Below the pieces are notes generated by a model. That model made no database searches. It had not been told where the DNA came from and saw only the letters and a program-made list of their open reading frames with translations. The position numbers were made by a program, and so were the translations under genes. Shown here one piece after another: positions 27,187 through 36,017 of a DNA stretch of 64,000 nucleotides (the first letter of the stretch is position 1; each line of letters opens with the position of its first letter). This DNA is from Candidatus Caenarcanales bacterium (GTDB lineage Bacteria; Cyanobacteriota; Vampirovibrionia; 2-02-FULL-35-15), in NCBI GenBank assembly GCA_020050435.1, contig JAGVKQ010000007.1:124001-188000 (forward strand). The letters are read 5' to 3'.

Positions 27187-27211
27187 GTGGTTGAGCTTGT
27201 CGAAACCACCA
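27187..27211. repeat. Dispersed GGTGGTT...AACCACC inverted repeat
   Basis: GGTGGTT and AACCACC (really GAAACCACC) flank GAGCTTGTC. This is the short repeat reading GGTTTCGACAAGCTCAACC on the other strand, found in many unrelated bacterial genomes. It lies just after the zinc-ribbon gene. Confidence 0.65.
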
Positions 27212-27291
27212 GCATTACCACTTACGCATGAACAGTTAAGATTCTGATTAATTATAGATAATTGGTAGCTCTTTAGTTAAATTACATTAAA

Positions 27292-27410
27292 CGGCAATAC
27301 TATCGGCAAAATTAGCGGCAATATTATCGGCAAACAGTTGTTATATTAAGATCTATAGGGTATAATTATTAAGAAATGAAAGATTATAAATCGGCAATTA
27401 TATGGGCAAA
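27292..27410 (+). promoter_or_regulatory. Three 19-bp operator-like repeats around the fic promoter
   Basis: Copies of CGGCAATANTATCGGCAAA lie at 27292-27310 and 27316-27334, exactly 24 bases apart. A diverged third copy (CGGCAATTATATGGGCAAA) at 27392-27410 spans the fic start codon. A good promoter, TTGTTA (27338-27343), 17-base spacer, TATAAT (27361-27366), sits between copies 2 and 3. This is the layout of an autoregulated promoter. Confidence 0.7.
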
Positions 27411-28784
27411 CTAAACTCAATTTCTGAAATGGAACCACTTATGCCAGAAATTGGCATGAAAGAATTAGAAGATTTAGTTTCTGATTTTATTGGTAAGGCT
27501 AATAGGCTAGCTTCACAGCTAAAACCTCAAGTAATAAAAAGTGTTGGTGATTTAGTTCGTTCCATGAATTGCTATTATAGTAACTTGATAGAAGGACATG
27601 ATACTCATCCAAGAGATATAGAAAGAGCTCTTAAAGAAGACTTTTCTTCAAATAAAGAGAAGAGAAATTTACAGCTTGAAGCAAGGTCCCATATTACAAT
27701 ACAAGCAAAGATTGATGAAGGGAAAGTTGAAAATATAACATCAGCAGAATACATTTCCTGGATACATGAAGAATTCTATAAACTACTACCTGATGAATTA
27801 AAAGTTGTAGAAAATCCTGATACAAAAAAAATAATAAAAATTATTCCAGGTAAATTTAGAACTGGAAATGTTAAAGTTGGTAGACATATAGCACCAAAAC
27901 CTGAATCACTGGAATCTTTATTAGAAAGATTTAGAGAGTCATATGAACCTAAAAATCTATCTAAAGTAAAACAAGTAATTGCAGCCGCAGCCTCTCATCA
28001 TAGATTACTTTGGATTCACCCTTTTTATGATGGAAATGGAAGAGTTGCACGATTGTTGTCACATTCATATCTAAAACACATTGGAATTGGATGTAGCCTT
28101 TGGTCTATATCCAGAGGACTTGCACGAAAAGCAAATGAATATAAATTAGTATTGGCTGAAGCTGATAATCCACGGCAAGGCGATCTTGATGGAAGGGGAA
28201 ATCTATCTGAAGCTGGACTTAGTAGATTTTGCAAATTTTTCTTAGAATGTTGTATCGATCAAGTAGATTTTATGTCTTCACTTCTTGAACCTGCAAATCT
28301 TTTAAAAAGGATAGAAACGTATACTGACGAGCAGATTAAATCTGGAGATTTACCGAAGGGTAGTACTTCATTATTGCGTTATGCAATGCTAAATGGAGAA
28401 TTTGAAAGAGGGATGGCTCCGGAAATCTCTGGTTATAAAGATAGACAAGCAAGAACAGTATTGTCTACCCTCTTAAAAAGAGGACTTTTAGTTTCAGGCA
28501 ATAAACAAGAACCAGTAACCTTAGGCTTTCCAAGTGAAGTATTAGACCATTGGTTTCCGAAATTATATATAGATTTTAGTATTAAAATACAAACAAGGGA
28601 TAAGTTAGTAGATGAGTTTTGGACAAGTGCTTTGCGTTATGTTATGGCTCAAGATCCTGCTTTTTTCAAAAATGAAATGAAGCAATATAAAAATGAACTT
28701 GATAGTTTAGGAAAAAAACAAGCTGATAAAAATCAAGATAAGAGAATAAAAGAACACATAGAAAAGATGTCTAAAAAATCATAA
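27402..28784 (+). CDS. Fic-domain protein (probable AMP-transferase) with C-terminal winged-helix region
   Basis: The Fic core has the canonical HPFYDGNGR motif (H206-R214), which transfers AMP or related groups to target hydroxyls. An inhibitory-helix motif (S60-x3-E64-G65, in YYSNLIEGH) is present N-terminally, placing the inhibition element in the same chain (class II). Residues 330-400 look like a winged-helix DNA-binding region (YKDRQARTVLSTLLKRGLL). The protein is 460 aa. It is transcribed from a promoter flanked by three repeats, one over its own start codon. Autoregulation by the winged-helix part is inferred. It lies downstream of the nuclease/HEPN pair. Confidence 0.88.
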   Translation: MGKLNSISEMEPLMPEIGMKELEDLVSDFIGKANRLASQLKPQVIKSVGDLVRSMNCYYSNLIEGHDTHPRDIERALKEDFSSNKEKRNLQLEARSHITIQAKIDEGKVENITSAEYISWIHEEFYKLLPDELKVVENPDTKKIIKIIPGKFRTGNVKVGRHIAPKPESLESLLERFRESYEPKNLSKVKQVIAAAASHHRLLWIHPFYDGNGRVARLLSHSYLKHIGIGCSLWSISRGLARKANEYKLVLAEADNPRQGDLDGRGNLSEAGLSRFCKFFLECCIDQVDFMSSLLEPANLLKRIETYTDEQIKSGDLPKGSTSLLRYAMLNGEFERGMAPEISGYKDRQARTVLSTLLKRGLLVSGNKQEPVTLGFPSEVLDHWFPKLYIDFSIKIQTRDKLVDEFWTSALRYVMAQDPAFFKNEMKQYKNELDSLGKKQADKNQDKRIKEHIEKMSKKS

Positions 28785-28800
28785 TTTTTAATATTTACAC

Positions 28801-29298
28801 TCAAACCTCAATATAAAATGTTGCTTCTCTAAAAAAGTCTTCAGGGAGATTCTTTTCTAAATTCGTAATGTAGTTTTTTGCAAAATCGTTTTTAATTTCA
28901 TCTTTATCTATGTGCTTAAAAATGGTTTTTTCCCAGAAACTCATTGAAGTGAAAGGCTCTTTGTTTCCACCTTGTAAGTATATTTCTTCTAATCCTAATT
29001 CTTTTCCTGTTTTTGGGATTATTTCATTTGCTATGTATTTTCCAATTCCTTTTCCTTGTAAGGTTTTACTGGTTGCAAATTGTTTTAATATTCCTACTTT
29101 ACCTTCTATGTATATTGCAAAACAATTAACTATTTCATTTGTTTGACCATTAATTACTACAAAAAAGTTTTTATAATTCTCTTCACCTGTAAACCAGAAT
29201 GATAATTTCGTCTCTTCAAGAAGTTTTAGTATGGAATCCCAGTCAGCTTCTGTAGCTTTTCTGCTAACTAATACATTTGTAGAAGAAGGATTGTTCAT
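28801..29298 (-). CDS. GNAT-family N-acetyltransferase
   Basis: This 165-residue protein has a GNAT fold. The acetyl-CoA-binding segment is LQGKGIGKYIANEII (Q/R-x-x-G-x-G/A pattern, residues 80-94), preceded by the beta strand VGILKQFATSKT. The C-terminal part (YLQGGNKEPFTSMSFWEKTIFKHI) places a Phe/Trp-rich strand as in many family members. Substrate is unknown. It lies four bases upstream of nothing else on its strand except the membrane protein at 29303, with which it is probably co-transcribed. Confidence 0.75.
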   Translation of the reverse strand: MNNPSSTNVLVSRKATEADWDSILKLLEETKLSFWFTGEENYKNFFVVINGQTNEIVNCFAIYIEGKVGILKQFATSKTLQGKGIGKYIANEIIPKTGKELGLEEIYLQGGNKEPFTSMSFWEKTIFKHIDKDEIKNDFAKNYITNLEKNLPEDFFREATFYIEV

Positions 29299-29302
29299 AT
29301 TA

Positions 29303-30034
29303 TTATTTTACACTTTGCGTTTCAATTACTTTGACTTGAATCTTTCTTTTTGAGTATTCATTAATTGTGAAAATTAAATCTTGGTCTGGCATATCAAGCT
29401 CTTCTATCCTGAATATAATAAGATATTTATTATTTTTCAAATTAAGATAGGACTCCAATGCATCTACATTTCCCATTCTTTCAAGATACTTATCTTTATT
29501 TTTTTCTTTAACAACAACTCCTAGTCCTTCTTTAATGAGAAAAGATTTGTACTTTTTATTACTTTCATTTTCACTAATTCCAAAGATATTGATTTCATCT
29601 ATCTCATTCCATGTTAGGGATGTCATAAAGGGTATATATTCTATTCCTTTAGAATCTAATTTTAATATTTCTTTAAGATGACAGTATGGTTGAAGCACTT
29701 TATAAGTTGGATAAATTACATAAATAGAAATGAGAGGAATTAAAATGTTAACTAGTATATTTGGATGTAGAGAATTAAGGAAATATAAGAAAAATAAAAA
29801 TATAATGGTTGCAAGCGTCACTGGTAAATAAGCTTTTATCCTTTTTATTTTACTTTGCTTAATGACTGTTTCTTTGGAAGTGTCTACAAAATCAATCAAT
29901 GCTCTATCGTGTTCTGATGAATAAGGATCGTCATTTGACTTATATACTTTAAGTATTATAGAAGCAATCATGAGCGTTAAAAGCTCTAACCCTTTAATAA
30001 GCAATTTAAATTTGTATCCTGTCCAATAAGCCAT
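29303..30034 (-). CDS. Membrane protein with PH-like cytoplasmic domain
   Basis: Two adjacent hydrophobic helices (residues 70-110) follow a polar N-terminus. The C-terminal 125 residues, starting LDSKGIEYIPFMTSLTWNEI, resemble a bacterial PH-like domain: a 'local residue, W-x-E/D-I' strand pattern followed by KYLIIFRIEEL. Such domains usually bind membranes or partner proteins. It sits upstream of, and close to, the GNAT gene on the same strand. Function is not assigned. Confidence 0.6.
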   Translation of the reverse strand: MAYWTGYKFKLLIKGLELLTLMIASIILKVYKSNDDPYSSEHDRALIDFVDTSKETVIKQSKIKRIKAYLPVTLATIIFLFFLYFLNSLHPNILVNILIPLISIYVIYPTYKVLQPYCHLKEILKLDSKGIEYIPFMTSLTWNEIDEINIFGISENESNKKYKSFLIKEGLGVVVKEKNKDKYLERMGNVDALESYLNLKNNKYLIIFRIEELDMPDQDLIFTINEYSKRKIQVKVIETQSVK

Positions 30035-30070
30035 TTTTCTAAATATTAATATAACCTATTTGAAGATTGA

Positions 30071-31078
30071 TTACTCATCTTCTCCGCCAGCTCTACCACC
30101 ATCATCGCCACCTGCTCTACCACTTTCTCCGCCAGCCCTGCCGCCATCATCACCACCAGCTCTACCTGCTGATTCTCCACCAGCTCTGCCTGCTGTTTCA
30201 CCACCAGCTCTGCCAGCATCTTCACCACCGGCTCTTCTAGTTCCTGGTCTTCCTTTTGATTGTTTTGGTGAAGGGCTTGGACTTGGGCTGGGTGAAGGTT
30301 TAGGTGATGGTGAAGGTGAGGGTTGAACAGAAGGTTGAGATGTAACTGTGCTGATTGTTTTGCTGGGAACGAGATAGCTATAAAATGGAGTAAATATTTT
30401 CCCTTCAATTAAAACTCCATTAGCAAGAATCCCAGTATATGTGGGCTGACCTAAAAGTTTAAGTTTTAATAGAATAACTTTTCCATTTTTATCTTTAGTG
30501 TTAAGTTCTATTTCTTCTGTTGAAATTGTATTTTCTGAAACTATAGTTCCAGTAGAAATTAAATCTTCAGCTTGAACCGTACCTTTTATATCTCCATTTT
30601 TTACAGTTAAATTTAGTGAAATGGTTCCACTAGGTGAAAGATGTTTTGCAGGTGGACTTACTGTATTTGATGGTTCAGGTGAAGCACCTGAAGGCGAAGG
30701 AGATGGCGATGGTGATGGTGATTGTAAATTAATACCAAGTGTAGAAGCAATATTTCCAAAAACATCACCTAAAAAGCCTGTAACAAAATTCAAAATATCA
30801 TCGTTGCTTTTATCTACACAATAAGCACATTTTGTACAAGTTCTTTGAATAAGGATCTGATTATTTTTGCATTGAGGGATACTGTTACATTCTATGCAGA
30901 TTTCTGTACTTTTATTTCCTTCAGGATATGTGGCAATAAAGCCTGACCATATACCATTAAATTTAGAAATGTTTATTTTATTAGTAGGAGAATGGCTAGT
31001 TGTTTGTGCATTTGTTTCTAATAAAAAAAATGATAATAGCAATGTAGTGAATAATGTAATAAAACGAAGATTTTTCAT
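30071..31078 (-). CDS. Secreted protein with Pro/Ser linkers and RAGGE repeat tail
   Basis: A signal peptide (MKNLRFITLFTTLLLSFFLL, cleavage after NAQ) is followed by a domain with a cysteine cluster (CIECNSIPQC ... CTKCAYC, residues 41-72). A PSPSPSP linker, a beta-rich central domain (residues 145-250) and a second PSPSPKP linker come next. The last 55 residues repeat a short GRAGGE/GRAGGD unit about nine times. The minus-strand frame is chosen because it alone has the signal peptide and domain structure; two overlapping frames through the repeats are artefacts. The tail may be disordered or a surface-binding repeat. No family is recognised. Confidence 0.7.
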   Translation of the reverse strand: MKNLRFITLFTTLLLSFFLLETNAQTTSHSPTNKINISKFNGIWSGFIATYPEGNKSTEICIECNSIPQCKNNQILIQRTCTKCAYCVDKSNDDILNFVTGFLGDVFGNIASTLGINLQSPSPSPSPSPSGASPEPSNTVSPPAKHLSPSGTISLNLTVKNGDIKGTVQAEDLISTGTIVSENTISTEEIELNTKDKNGKVILLKLKLLGQPTYTGILANGVLIEGKIFTPFYSYLVPSKTISTVTSQPSVQPSPSPSPKPSPSPSPSPSPKQSKGRPGTRRAGGEDAGRAGGETAGRAGGESAGRAGGDDGGRAGGESGRAGGDDGGRAGGEDE

Positions 31079-31172
31079 ATGTAAATTATAAAACGATTTT
31101 TTTATTATTAATTCTTAATTCTGTCTTTCACTTCTTTGAGAGTATACTTTTTTACAGTAAAAGAGGGGTTAT

Positions 31173-31484
31173 ATGAAAAAATTATTTGCTATTTTTCTTT
31201 CAGTGTTATTTTTATCTAATGGATTGTCTGCTAGTGCTGAATTGTCAGAAGATGATATAAATGGTGCTTCTGATCCACATTTTCCTATTATTTCAGCTCC
31301 ATTTGGTTTTGTAAGAGGTGCAGCTTTAGGAACTAGAGCTGTTGCTGGTGCTTTAGGTGATGAAGATGGAGTATTGGAAGGTCTTGTTGGATTTATAATT
31401 GGAGCCCCAATAGGTGCAGTATCAGGTACAGTTGCAGGCCTGTTTGGCGGACCATTTAGCAATAAAAAAAGCGATAAAGAGTAA
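31173..31484 (+). CDS. Small exported glycine-zipper protein
   Basis: The signal peptide (MKKLFAIFLSVLFLSNGL) is followed by a short polar segment. A Gly/Ala-rich stretch then repeats GxxxG (GFVRGAALGTRAVAGALG; GFIIGAPIGAVSGTVAGLFGG), suggesting paired membrane-inserted or amyloid-like helices. The phrase 'RG...G...GT...A.ALG..DG' is shared with the two proteins at 40246 and 40774, so the three are paralogues. A GAGGGG site lies before the ATG. Confidence 0.65.
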   Translation: MKKLFAIFLSVLFLSNGLSASAELSEDDINGASDPHFPIISAPFGFVRGAALGTRAVAGALGDEDGVLEGLVGFIIGAPIGAVSGTVAGLFGGPFSNKKSDKE

Positions 31485-31488
31485 GCTC

Positions 31489-31833
31489 TTACTTACATCC
31501 ATTAGGAAATTGTCCACAACATATTTGTACTAAAACACCATTGCAAAGACCACGACTGTAAGTATCTTCTATTTCATTGCAAATATCTACACAGCTATAT
31601 CTACATTCATTCCAGGAATTGCCTGGATTTTCTTTCACACATTTTCTGGCTTCTGATAGCCTTGCTCTTACACTTTCAGAAATATATTTAGGATTTTTAT
31701 CAACGGACTCTTCCTTTTTTGCACTTTCCTGTGCGTATACAGAAATTGTTAGTGAAGTGCTTAGAAAAATTAATAAAAATACGAGGACAGAAATAAGAGA
31801 TAAATGGGATTTTTTGATTAAACTTGAGTTCAT
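31489..31833 (-). CDS. Small cysteine-rich exported protein
   Basis: The ATG at 31833 gives a signal peptide (MNSSLIKKSHLSLISVLVFL, cleavage near VYAQ). The frame can open 14 codons earlier, but that start lacks this order. The mature C-terminal half has seven or more cysteines (CVKENPGNSWNECRYSCVDIC ... CCGQFPNGC), pointing to a disulfide-stabilised secreted domain. No family is recognised. It is convergent with the glycine-zipper gene, four bases apart. Confidence 0.6.
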   Translation of the reverse strand: MNSSLIKKSHLSLISVLVFLLIFLSTSLTISVYAQESAKKEESVDKNPKYISESVRARLSEARKCVKENPGNSWNECRYSCVDICNEIEDTYSRGLCNGVLVQICCGQFPNGCK

Positions 31834-31964
31834 ATATACATTATAAAGGTCAAGAGTTAAAAAAGCTAAACCCATCGTTAAAATAAAATTAAGAATTAAT
31901 GTGTTTTTAATAAATTAAAGCATCATAGTAAACTGTGTTTTATTAGTTATTTTAACCTCAAATA

Positions 31965-33545
31965 ATGCAATTACGAACAATCACTACTCCAAGATCTCTA
32001 ACCCACAATAGAAATTCCTCAACTCCTGGAAAAAATATTTTTATTGCTGGTGCTATTATCCATGAACAGGATGGATATACTATTAACTCTGCAAATACTT
32101 TATCCTCAATTACTTCATCATCAATTACTGTAGATTATTCTCCATTAATTGCTACATTAAATAGGACTGATTTAAGTAGAAATCCTGGTGTAGAACGTTG
32201 TATTTGTTTGGGATCTCCAAGGTCATTAAAAACTTTTTTTGATAATGGTGCAGAATATTTAGGCGATATAAATTCTTCTACCCCTGATCCTAACGAATTT
32301 GAAAGGGGGGAAGTAGTTTTACTTGAAGATCGTTTACTTTTATTTAGGGATGAGGATTTTAAAACGAATGCTATTTGGAGAGTTCTACCAGCTAATGGGA
32401 CTAAGCTTTCTGAAGAAGAGTTAAGAATATTAAAAACAGCTTATGGGCTAAGAAAAAAAGCAGTAAAACTAGAACCCCATGCTTATCCATTAACTACTAA
32501 TACTATTAAAGGAGATGGTAGTGATAGAGCAAAGACTCTAAGAGATAAGCTTCCAGATCCAGAAACATCAGAAGTAGAAACTTTTCAGATTCCAAATACA
32601 AATATGGTTCTTCACCTTAGAAGTAAAAGTGGAAATAGAGTATGGGCTGCACTACCGGCTAATGGAATAAGTTTGTCTGATGATGAAAGAGGTATTTTAG
32701 AAAGACATTTAGAGACTACATTAAATGATTTACCTCAAGTTACTGATAATGATGTAATCTGTTCAGGTTTTTCTGTGGAAAGCTTTTTTTCTGGAGACTA
32801 TGATGTAACAAATACAAAAATAAAAGCAAAGGGTGTGCCTGAGCCCTCAGAATACATGGGAAAAACATTCATACCTAAAGATGCTGATTTTACTATGGAA
32901 AAAAAGTGTACAAAGTGTGGGACAGTTTGGACTGTGCCTAGAAGTAAGCATAAAGAAGCAGCAATATATTTTGGTTTAAATTTAAGAAACTCTACATTAG
33001 AAATACCAGAAAATGCTATTTACCTATGGGGTGAAAAAGCTCAGGAGTTTTGGGTAGAAGCTGGTACAACAATAGCGGGATATAAAAACTTTAATGCAGC
33101 AATTAAAGAAAGATTTGGAAGTCCACGTGACTCTAAAGAAGTTTTTATACCTATTAAAGATGAAGAAACACAAAATGTTTATTATATATTTAGAGGTGAA
33201 AATGGAGCTAAAAGATATTGGTGGGTTGAAGCTAGACACTATGAAGCTATAGGAAAACTTTTAGGATATACCTGTAAAAAAGAAATAGTGCTAGAAGTTG
33301 GTGCCCCACCTGAAGCAGAAAGTGAAGCAGTAGTAACTAATATGGATACACCTGATCCATTGCTTAATGAAGAGCCTTTATTGATTTTAATTGTAGAGAC
33401 TGAAAGAGAGAGATTGGGAGTAACTACAAAAGAATTTGATCATAGAGAGGATGGAACTAATGATAGAGGAAGACCTTGGCGTGCAGGAAAATTGACTCGC
33501 CTTAGAGTAGCACTTGAGAAACCCCCAATTTTTGCCTATAGGTAA
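31965..33545 (+). CDS. Hypothetical 526-aa protein with W-x2-LPANG repeats and a zinc knuckle
   Basis: This unknown family has a visible internal repeat: a hydrophobic strand, then WRVLPANGTKLSEEELRIL (residues 138-156) and VWAALPANGISLSDDERGIL (226-245). Related but weaker units are VWTVPRSKHKEAAIYFGL (after C315-x2-C318) and YWWVEARHYEAIGKLLG further on. Each unit looks like a short beta-alpha module. No signal peptide or membrane helix is present. It overlaps nothing and is convergent with the CDP-alcohol phosphotransferase, two bases apart. Confidence 0.65.
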   Translation: MQLRTITTPRSLTHNRNSSTPGKNIFIAGAIIHEQDGYTINSANTLSSITSSSITVDYSPLIATLNRTDLSRNPGVERCICLGSPRSLKTFFDNGAEYLGDINSSTPDPNEFERGEVVLLEDRLLLFRDEDFKTNAIWRVLPANGTKLSEEELRILKTAYGLRKKAVKLEPHAYPLTTNTIKGDGSDRAKTLRDKLPDPETSEVETFQIPNTNMVLHLRSKSGNRVWAALPANGISLSDDERGILERHLETTLNDLPQVTDNDVICSGFSVESFFSGDYDVTNTKIKAKGVPEPSEYMGKTFIPKDADFTMEKKCTKCGTVWTVPRSKHKEAAIYFGLNLRNSTLEIPENAIYLWGEKAQEFWVEAGTTIAGYKNFNAAIKERFGSPRDSKEVFIPIKDEETQNVYYIFRGENGAKRYWWVEARHYEAIGKLLGYTCKKEIVLEVGAPPEAESEAVVTNMDTPDPLLNEEPLLILIVETERERLGVTTKEFDHREDGTNDRGRPWRAGKLTRLRVALEKPPIFAYR

Positions 33546-33547
33546 GT

Positions 33548-34423
33548 TTATTTCTGAACTATTTTTTTTCTCAAAATAAATCTTCTGTAAAAAATACTCA
33601 ATATAAATATTACATTTATTAGAATGAGATTTATATAAATATAAATGCTTAAGGAATTTGAAATCGAGCAAATTATTAGTATGGTAAGTTCTGTACCCAG
33701 TCCTAAAAAGCTTGATATTCTTAACCCAATATGATCTGAATACCATTTTGAATCAAACTCACTATTCTTATTTTTGCCCTTACACCAATCATCAATTTTA
33801 ATCATAAGCCTATCTTGCCAACTGTAAATAAATAGGAATATTTTTTGTAGATAGATTGTTAATTTATCTTCTTTCAAATCTTTACTTGTAATATCTTCAG
33901 TTATCCTGTTTGTTTCATAAGAATTTTGTAGGTGTAAATATGAGGTGTGATAAAAAACATAGTAAGAAGCCCTGATTGTAGTAAAAAATAGGCATAAAAT
34001 TACTAAAAGAGAAATAGTCAGTTCATGATTTGCTTTATACAAAGAAAAACTAATTGCTAAATAGATAGCTATATTTACAAAAAAATCACCAATTGAATCT
34101 AAAAACCTGCCTGAGCGGGTAAAAAGGTTTTTTGCTCTGGCTAGTTGTCCGTCGGCACCATCAAGAATATTTCTTATAAAAATAAATAAAGCTCCTAAAT
34201 AATTAGAGTAACTCTCATCATTTAAATAAAAAATAGCAGCTAGAAAACCAAAAAATATTGCAGTCAAGGTAAGTTGATTTGGAGTTATTTTTGTATAAAA
34301 TAGTCTTTGAACCAATTTCCCAGCTAAAGGCCTTAAAAAATACGTGTTAATGAGTTCGTCTGATATTGAAGATTTTACAGAATTTTCATAAGAGTAAATT
34401 ATGTTTGTTTTATTTCCTTCCAT
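33548..34423 (-). CDS. CDP-alcohol phosphatidyltransferase family protein
   Basis: This integral membrane enzyme joins a CDP-linked lipid to an alcohol. The family signature is complete: DGQLARAKNLFTRSGRFLDSIGD fits D-G-x2-A-R-x8-G-x3-D-x3-D. Five or six hydrophobic helices are visible. The 291 residues exceed a minimal enzyme, with a long loop around residue 185-225. The acceptor (glycerol phosphate, inositol phosphate or other) cannot be read. It is divergent from the polyprenyl synthase gene. Confidence 0.85.
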   Translation of the reverse strand: MEGNKTNIIYSYENSVKSSISDELINTYFLRPLAGKLVQRLFYTKITPNQLTLTAIFFGFLAAIFYLNDESYSNYLGALFIFIRNILDGADGQLARAKNLFTRSGRFLDSIGDFFVNIAIYLAISFSLYKANHELTISLLVILCLFFTTIRASYYVFYHTSYLHLQNSYETNRITEDITSKDLKEDKLTIYLQKIFLFIYSWQDRLMIKIDDWCKGKNKNSEFDSKWYSDHIGLRISSFLGLGTELTILIICSISNSLSIYIYINLILINVIFILSIFYRRFILRKKIVQK

Positions 34424-34500
34424 GAAAATAGTTTATCGTTCAAATCAACACTAAATCTTCTATATTAAGTAAAATATAAACAGTTAGCAGGAGCAAAACA

Positions 34501-35568
34501 TTGGATATAGTTAATTTTAAGAAAAAATTTGATCCATATTTAATTAAGTTTTTAGATAAAAAACTTGTTGATTATAAAGACTATACTAAAGATGCATTTA
34601 TTTTATCTTTAATAGCACATACAAAAAAATTGGTTTTATCAGCGGGAAAAAGAGTAAGACCATATGTGGCTTATCTTATGTATAAATCTGCTGGTGGCAA
34701 GCAGGATGAAAAAGTTATAAAGCTTTTTGTTGGACTTGAGCTTTTTCACAATTTTTGCTTGGTACATGATGACATTATTGATCGTGGTTTAGAAAGACAT
34801 GGAGTAGCTACTCTCCATAAGCATGTTAGTCAAAGGCTTCAAAATGAAAAAAGAATCTGTAACATAGAACATGTAGGAAATTCTCAGGCTATTCTTATTG
34901 GTGATTTACTTTTTGCTTGGTCATATGAAATTTTAGGATTATGTACAGATTTTGATTCCAAAAAATTATATGAAGCAAGAGTTGCTTTTAATAAGATGGT
35001 AGATGAAGTTGTAGTTGGACAGATGATTGATGTAGATATAACCACAAGGAAAAATGTAAAAGCTTCATTGGTTGATCAAAAAATGATGTTGAAAACAGCT
35101 ATGTATACATTTGTGAGACCTATGGAAATTGGACTTGCTTTGGCTTCAGGTAAATCTTCTTTAAAAGAATTCTGTGCACATTTTGGAATGAGTCTTGGTA
35201 TGGGATTTCAAATTCAGGATGATATGCTTGATATAATTGCAAATCCGAAAAAGCTAAAGAAAACAGTTCTTTCAGATTTAAAAGAAGGAAATCATAACTT
35301 TTTCACACAATATATTTTTGACTTTGGTACTGAAAAACAAAAGAAAGAATTGAGTAAAGTTTTTGGTACTCCCGTGGCTCTATTAAATGGAAATAGACAA
35401 AAAATTGTAGGTCTATTTTATGATTCTGGCGCTATCGATAATGGAGTGAAGACAGTTGAAGCCTATTTTAATTCAGCAAGAAAATCACTTTCCAGTGCTA
35501 AAATTCCTATTACATATAAATCAAAGTGGTCTGAACTTATAGACTACATAGAAAAAAGAACAGCCTAA
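34501..35568 (+). CDS. Trans-isoprenyl diphosphate synthase (polyprenyl synthetase family)
   Basis: This all-helical enzyme condenses isopentenyl diphosphate with an allylic diphosphate. The start is TTG at 34501, preceded by AGGAG with a seven-base gap. The first Asp-rich motif is HDDIID (D90, D91, D94) and the second is QIQDDMLD. GKRVRPYVAYLM is the conserved IPP-binding region. Chain length (farnesyl, geranylgeranyl or longer) is not predicted here. The C-terminus overlaps the peroxiredoxin ATG by one base (TAATG), so they are coupled. IspH at 39128 supplies substrate through the MEP route. Confidence 0.85.
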   Translation: MDIVNFKKKFDPYLIKFLDKKLVDYKDYTKDAFILSLIAHTKKLVLSAGKRVRPYVAYLMYKSAGGKQDEKVIKLFVGLELFHNFCLVHDDIIDRGLERHGVATLHKHVSQRLQNEKRICNIEHVGNSQAILIGDLLFAWSYEILGLCTDFDSKKLYEARVAFNKMVDEVVVGQMIDVDITTRKNVKASLVDQKMMLKTAMYTFVRPMEIGLALASGKSSLKEFCAHFGMSLGMGFQIQDDMLDIIANPKKLKKTVLSDLKEGNHNFFTQYIFDFGTEKQKKELSKVFGTPVALLNGNRQKIVGLFYDSGAIDNGVKTVEAYFNSARKSLSSAKIPITYKSKWSELIDYIEKRTA

Positions 35569-36017
35569 TGTTAAAAGAAAACAGCTTCGCTCCTGATTTT
35601 AATCTTATTGACCAAGAAGGTAGAATGCACTCATTGGCAGATTATAAGGGGAATTGGGTATTGATTTATTTTTACCCGAAAGATTTTACCCCTAATTGTA
35701 CTGCTGAAGCCTGCTTCATAAGAGATGCTCTTGCTGATTTTAAAGAGATGCATATAAATGTTGTTGGTATAAATAATGATTCTCAAGAAAGTCATAAAAA
35801 GTTTGCAGAGAAACATAAGCTTTCTTTTCCTTTACTGGCTGATCCTAAAATGGAAACTATTAAAGCTTATAAGGCTAATTTTTTATTTCTTACATGGAGA
35901 ATCTCATATTTAATTAGTCCCAAAGGAGTTGTTAGAAAAGCATATGGTTTTGTAAATCCTTCTAGTCATCCTGGAGAAGTTATAGAAGATGTGAAAAAGT
36001 TCTTGGAAGTTGTATGA
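35568..36017 (+). CDS. Thiol peroxidase of the BCP/PrxQ type
   Basis: This 149-residue peroxiredoxin reduces hydroperoxides using thioredoxin. The peroxidatic Cys is in FTPNCTAEAC and the resolving Cys five residues later, the pattern of atypical 2-Cys PrxQ enzymes. FAPDFNLIDQEG and YFYPKDFTP are typical. It is translated from the TAATG junction with the prenyl synthase and its TGA overlaps the photolyase ATG (ATGA). The three-gene operon links isoprenoid synthesis to oxidative and UV stress functions. Confidence 0.88.
   Translation: MLKENSFAPDFNLIDQEGRMHSLADYKGNWVLIYFYPKDFTPNCTAEACFIRDALADFKEMHINVVGINNDSQESHKKFAEKHKLSFPLLADPKMETIKAYKANFLFLTWRISYLISPKGVVRKAYGFVNPSSHPGEVIEDVKKFLEVV

Noticed and set aside
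30046-30408. Open frames rich in Pro, His, Leu or Ser across the RAGGE repeats on both strands
   Set aside because: They are other-frame readings of low-complexity DNA; only the minus-strand frame from 31078 has a signal peptide and domains.
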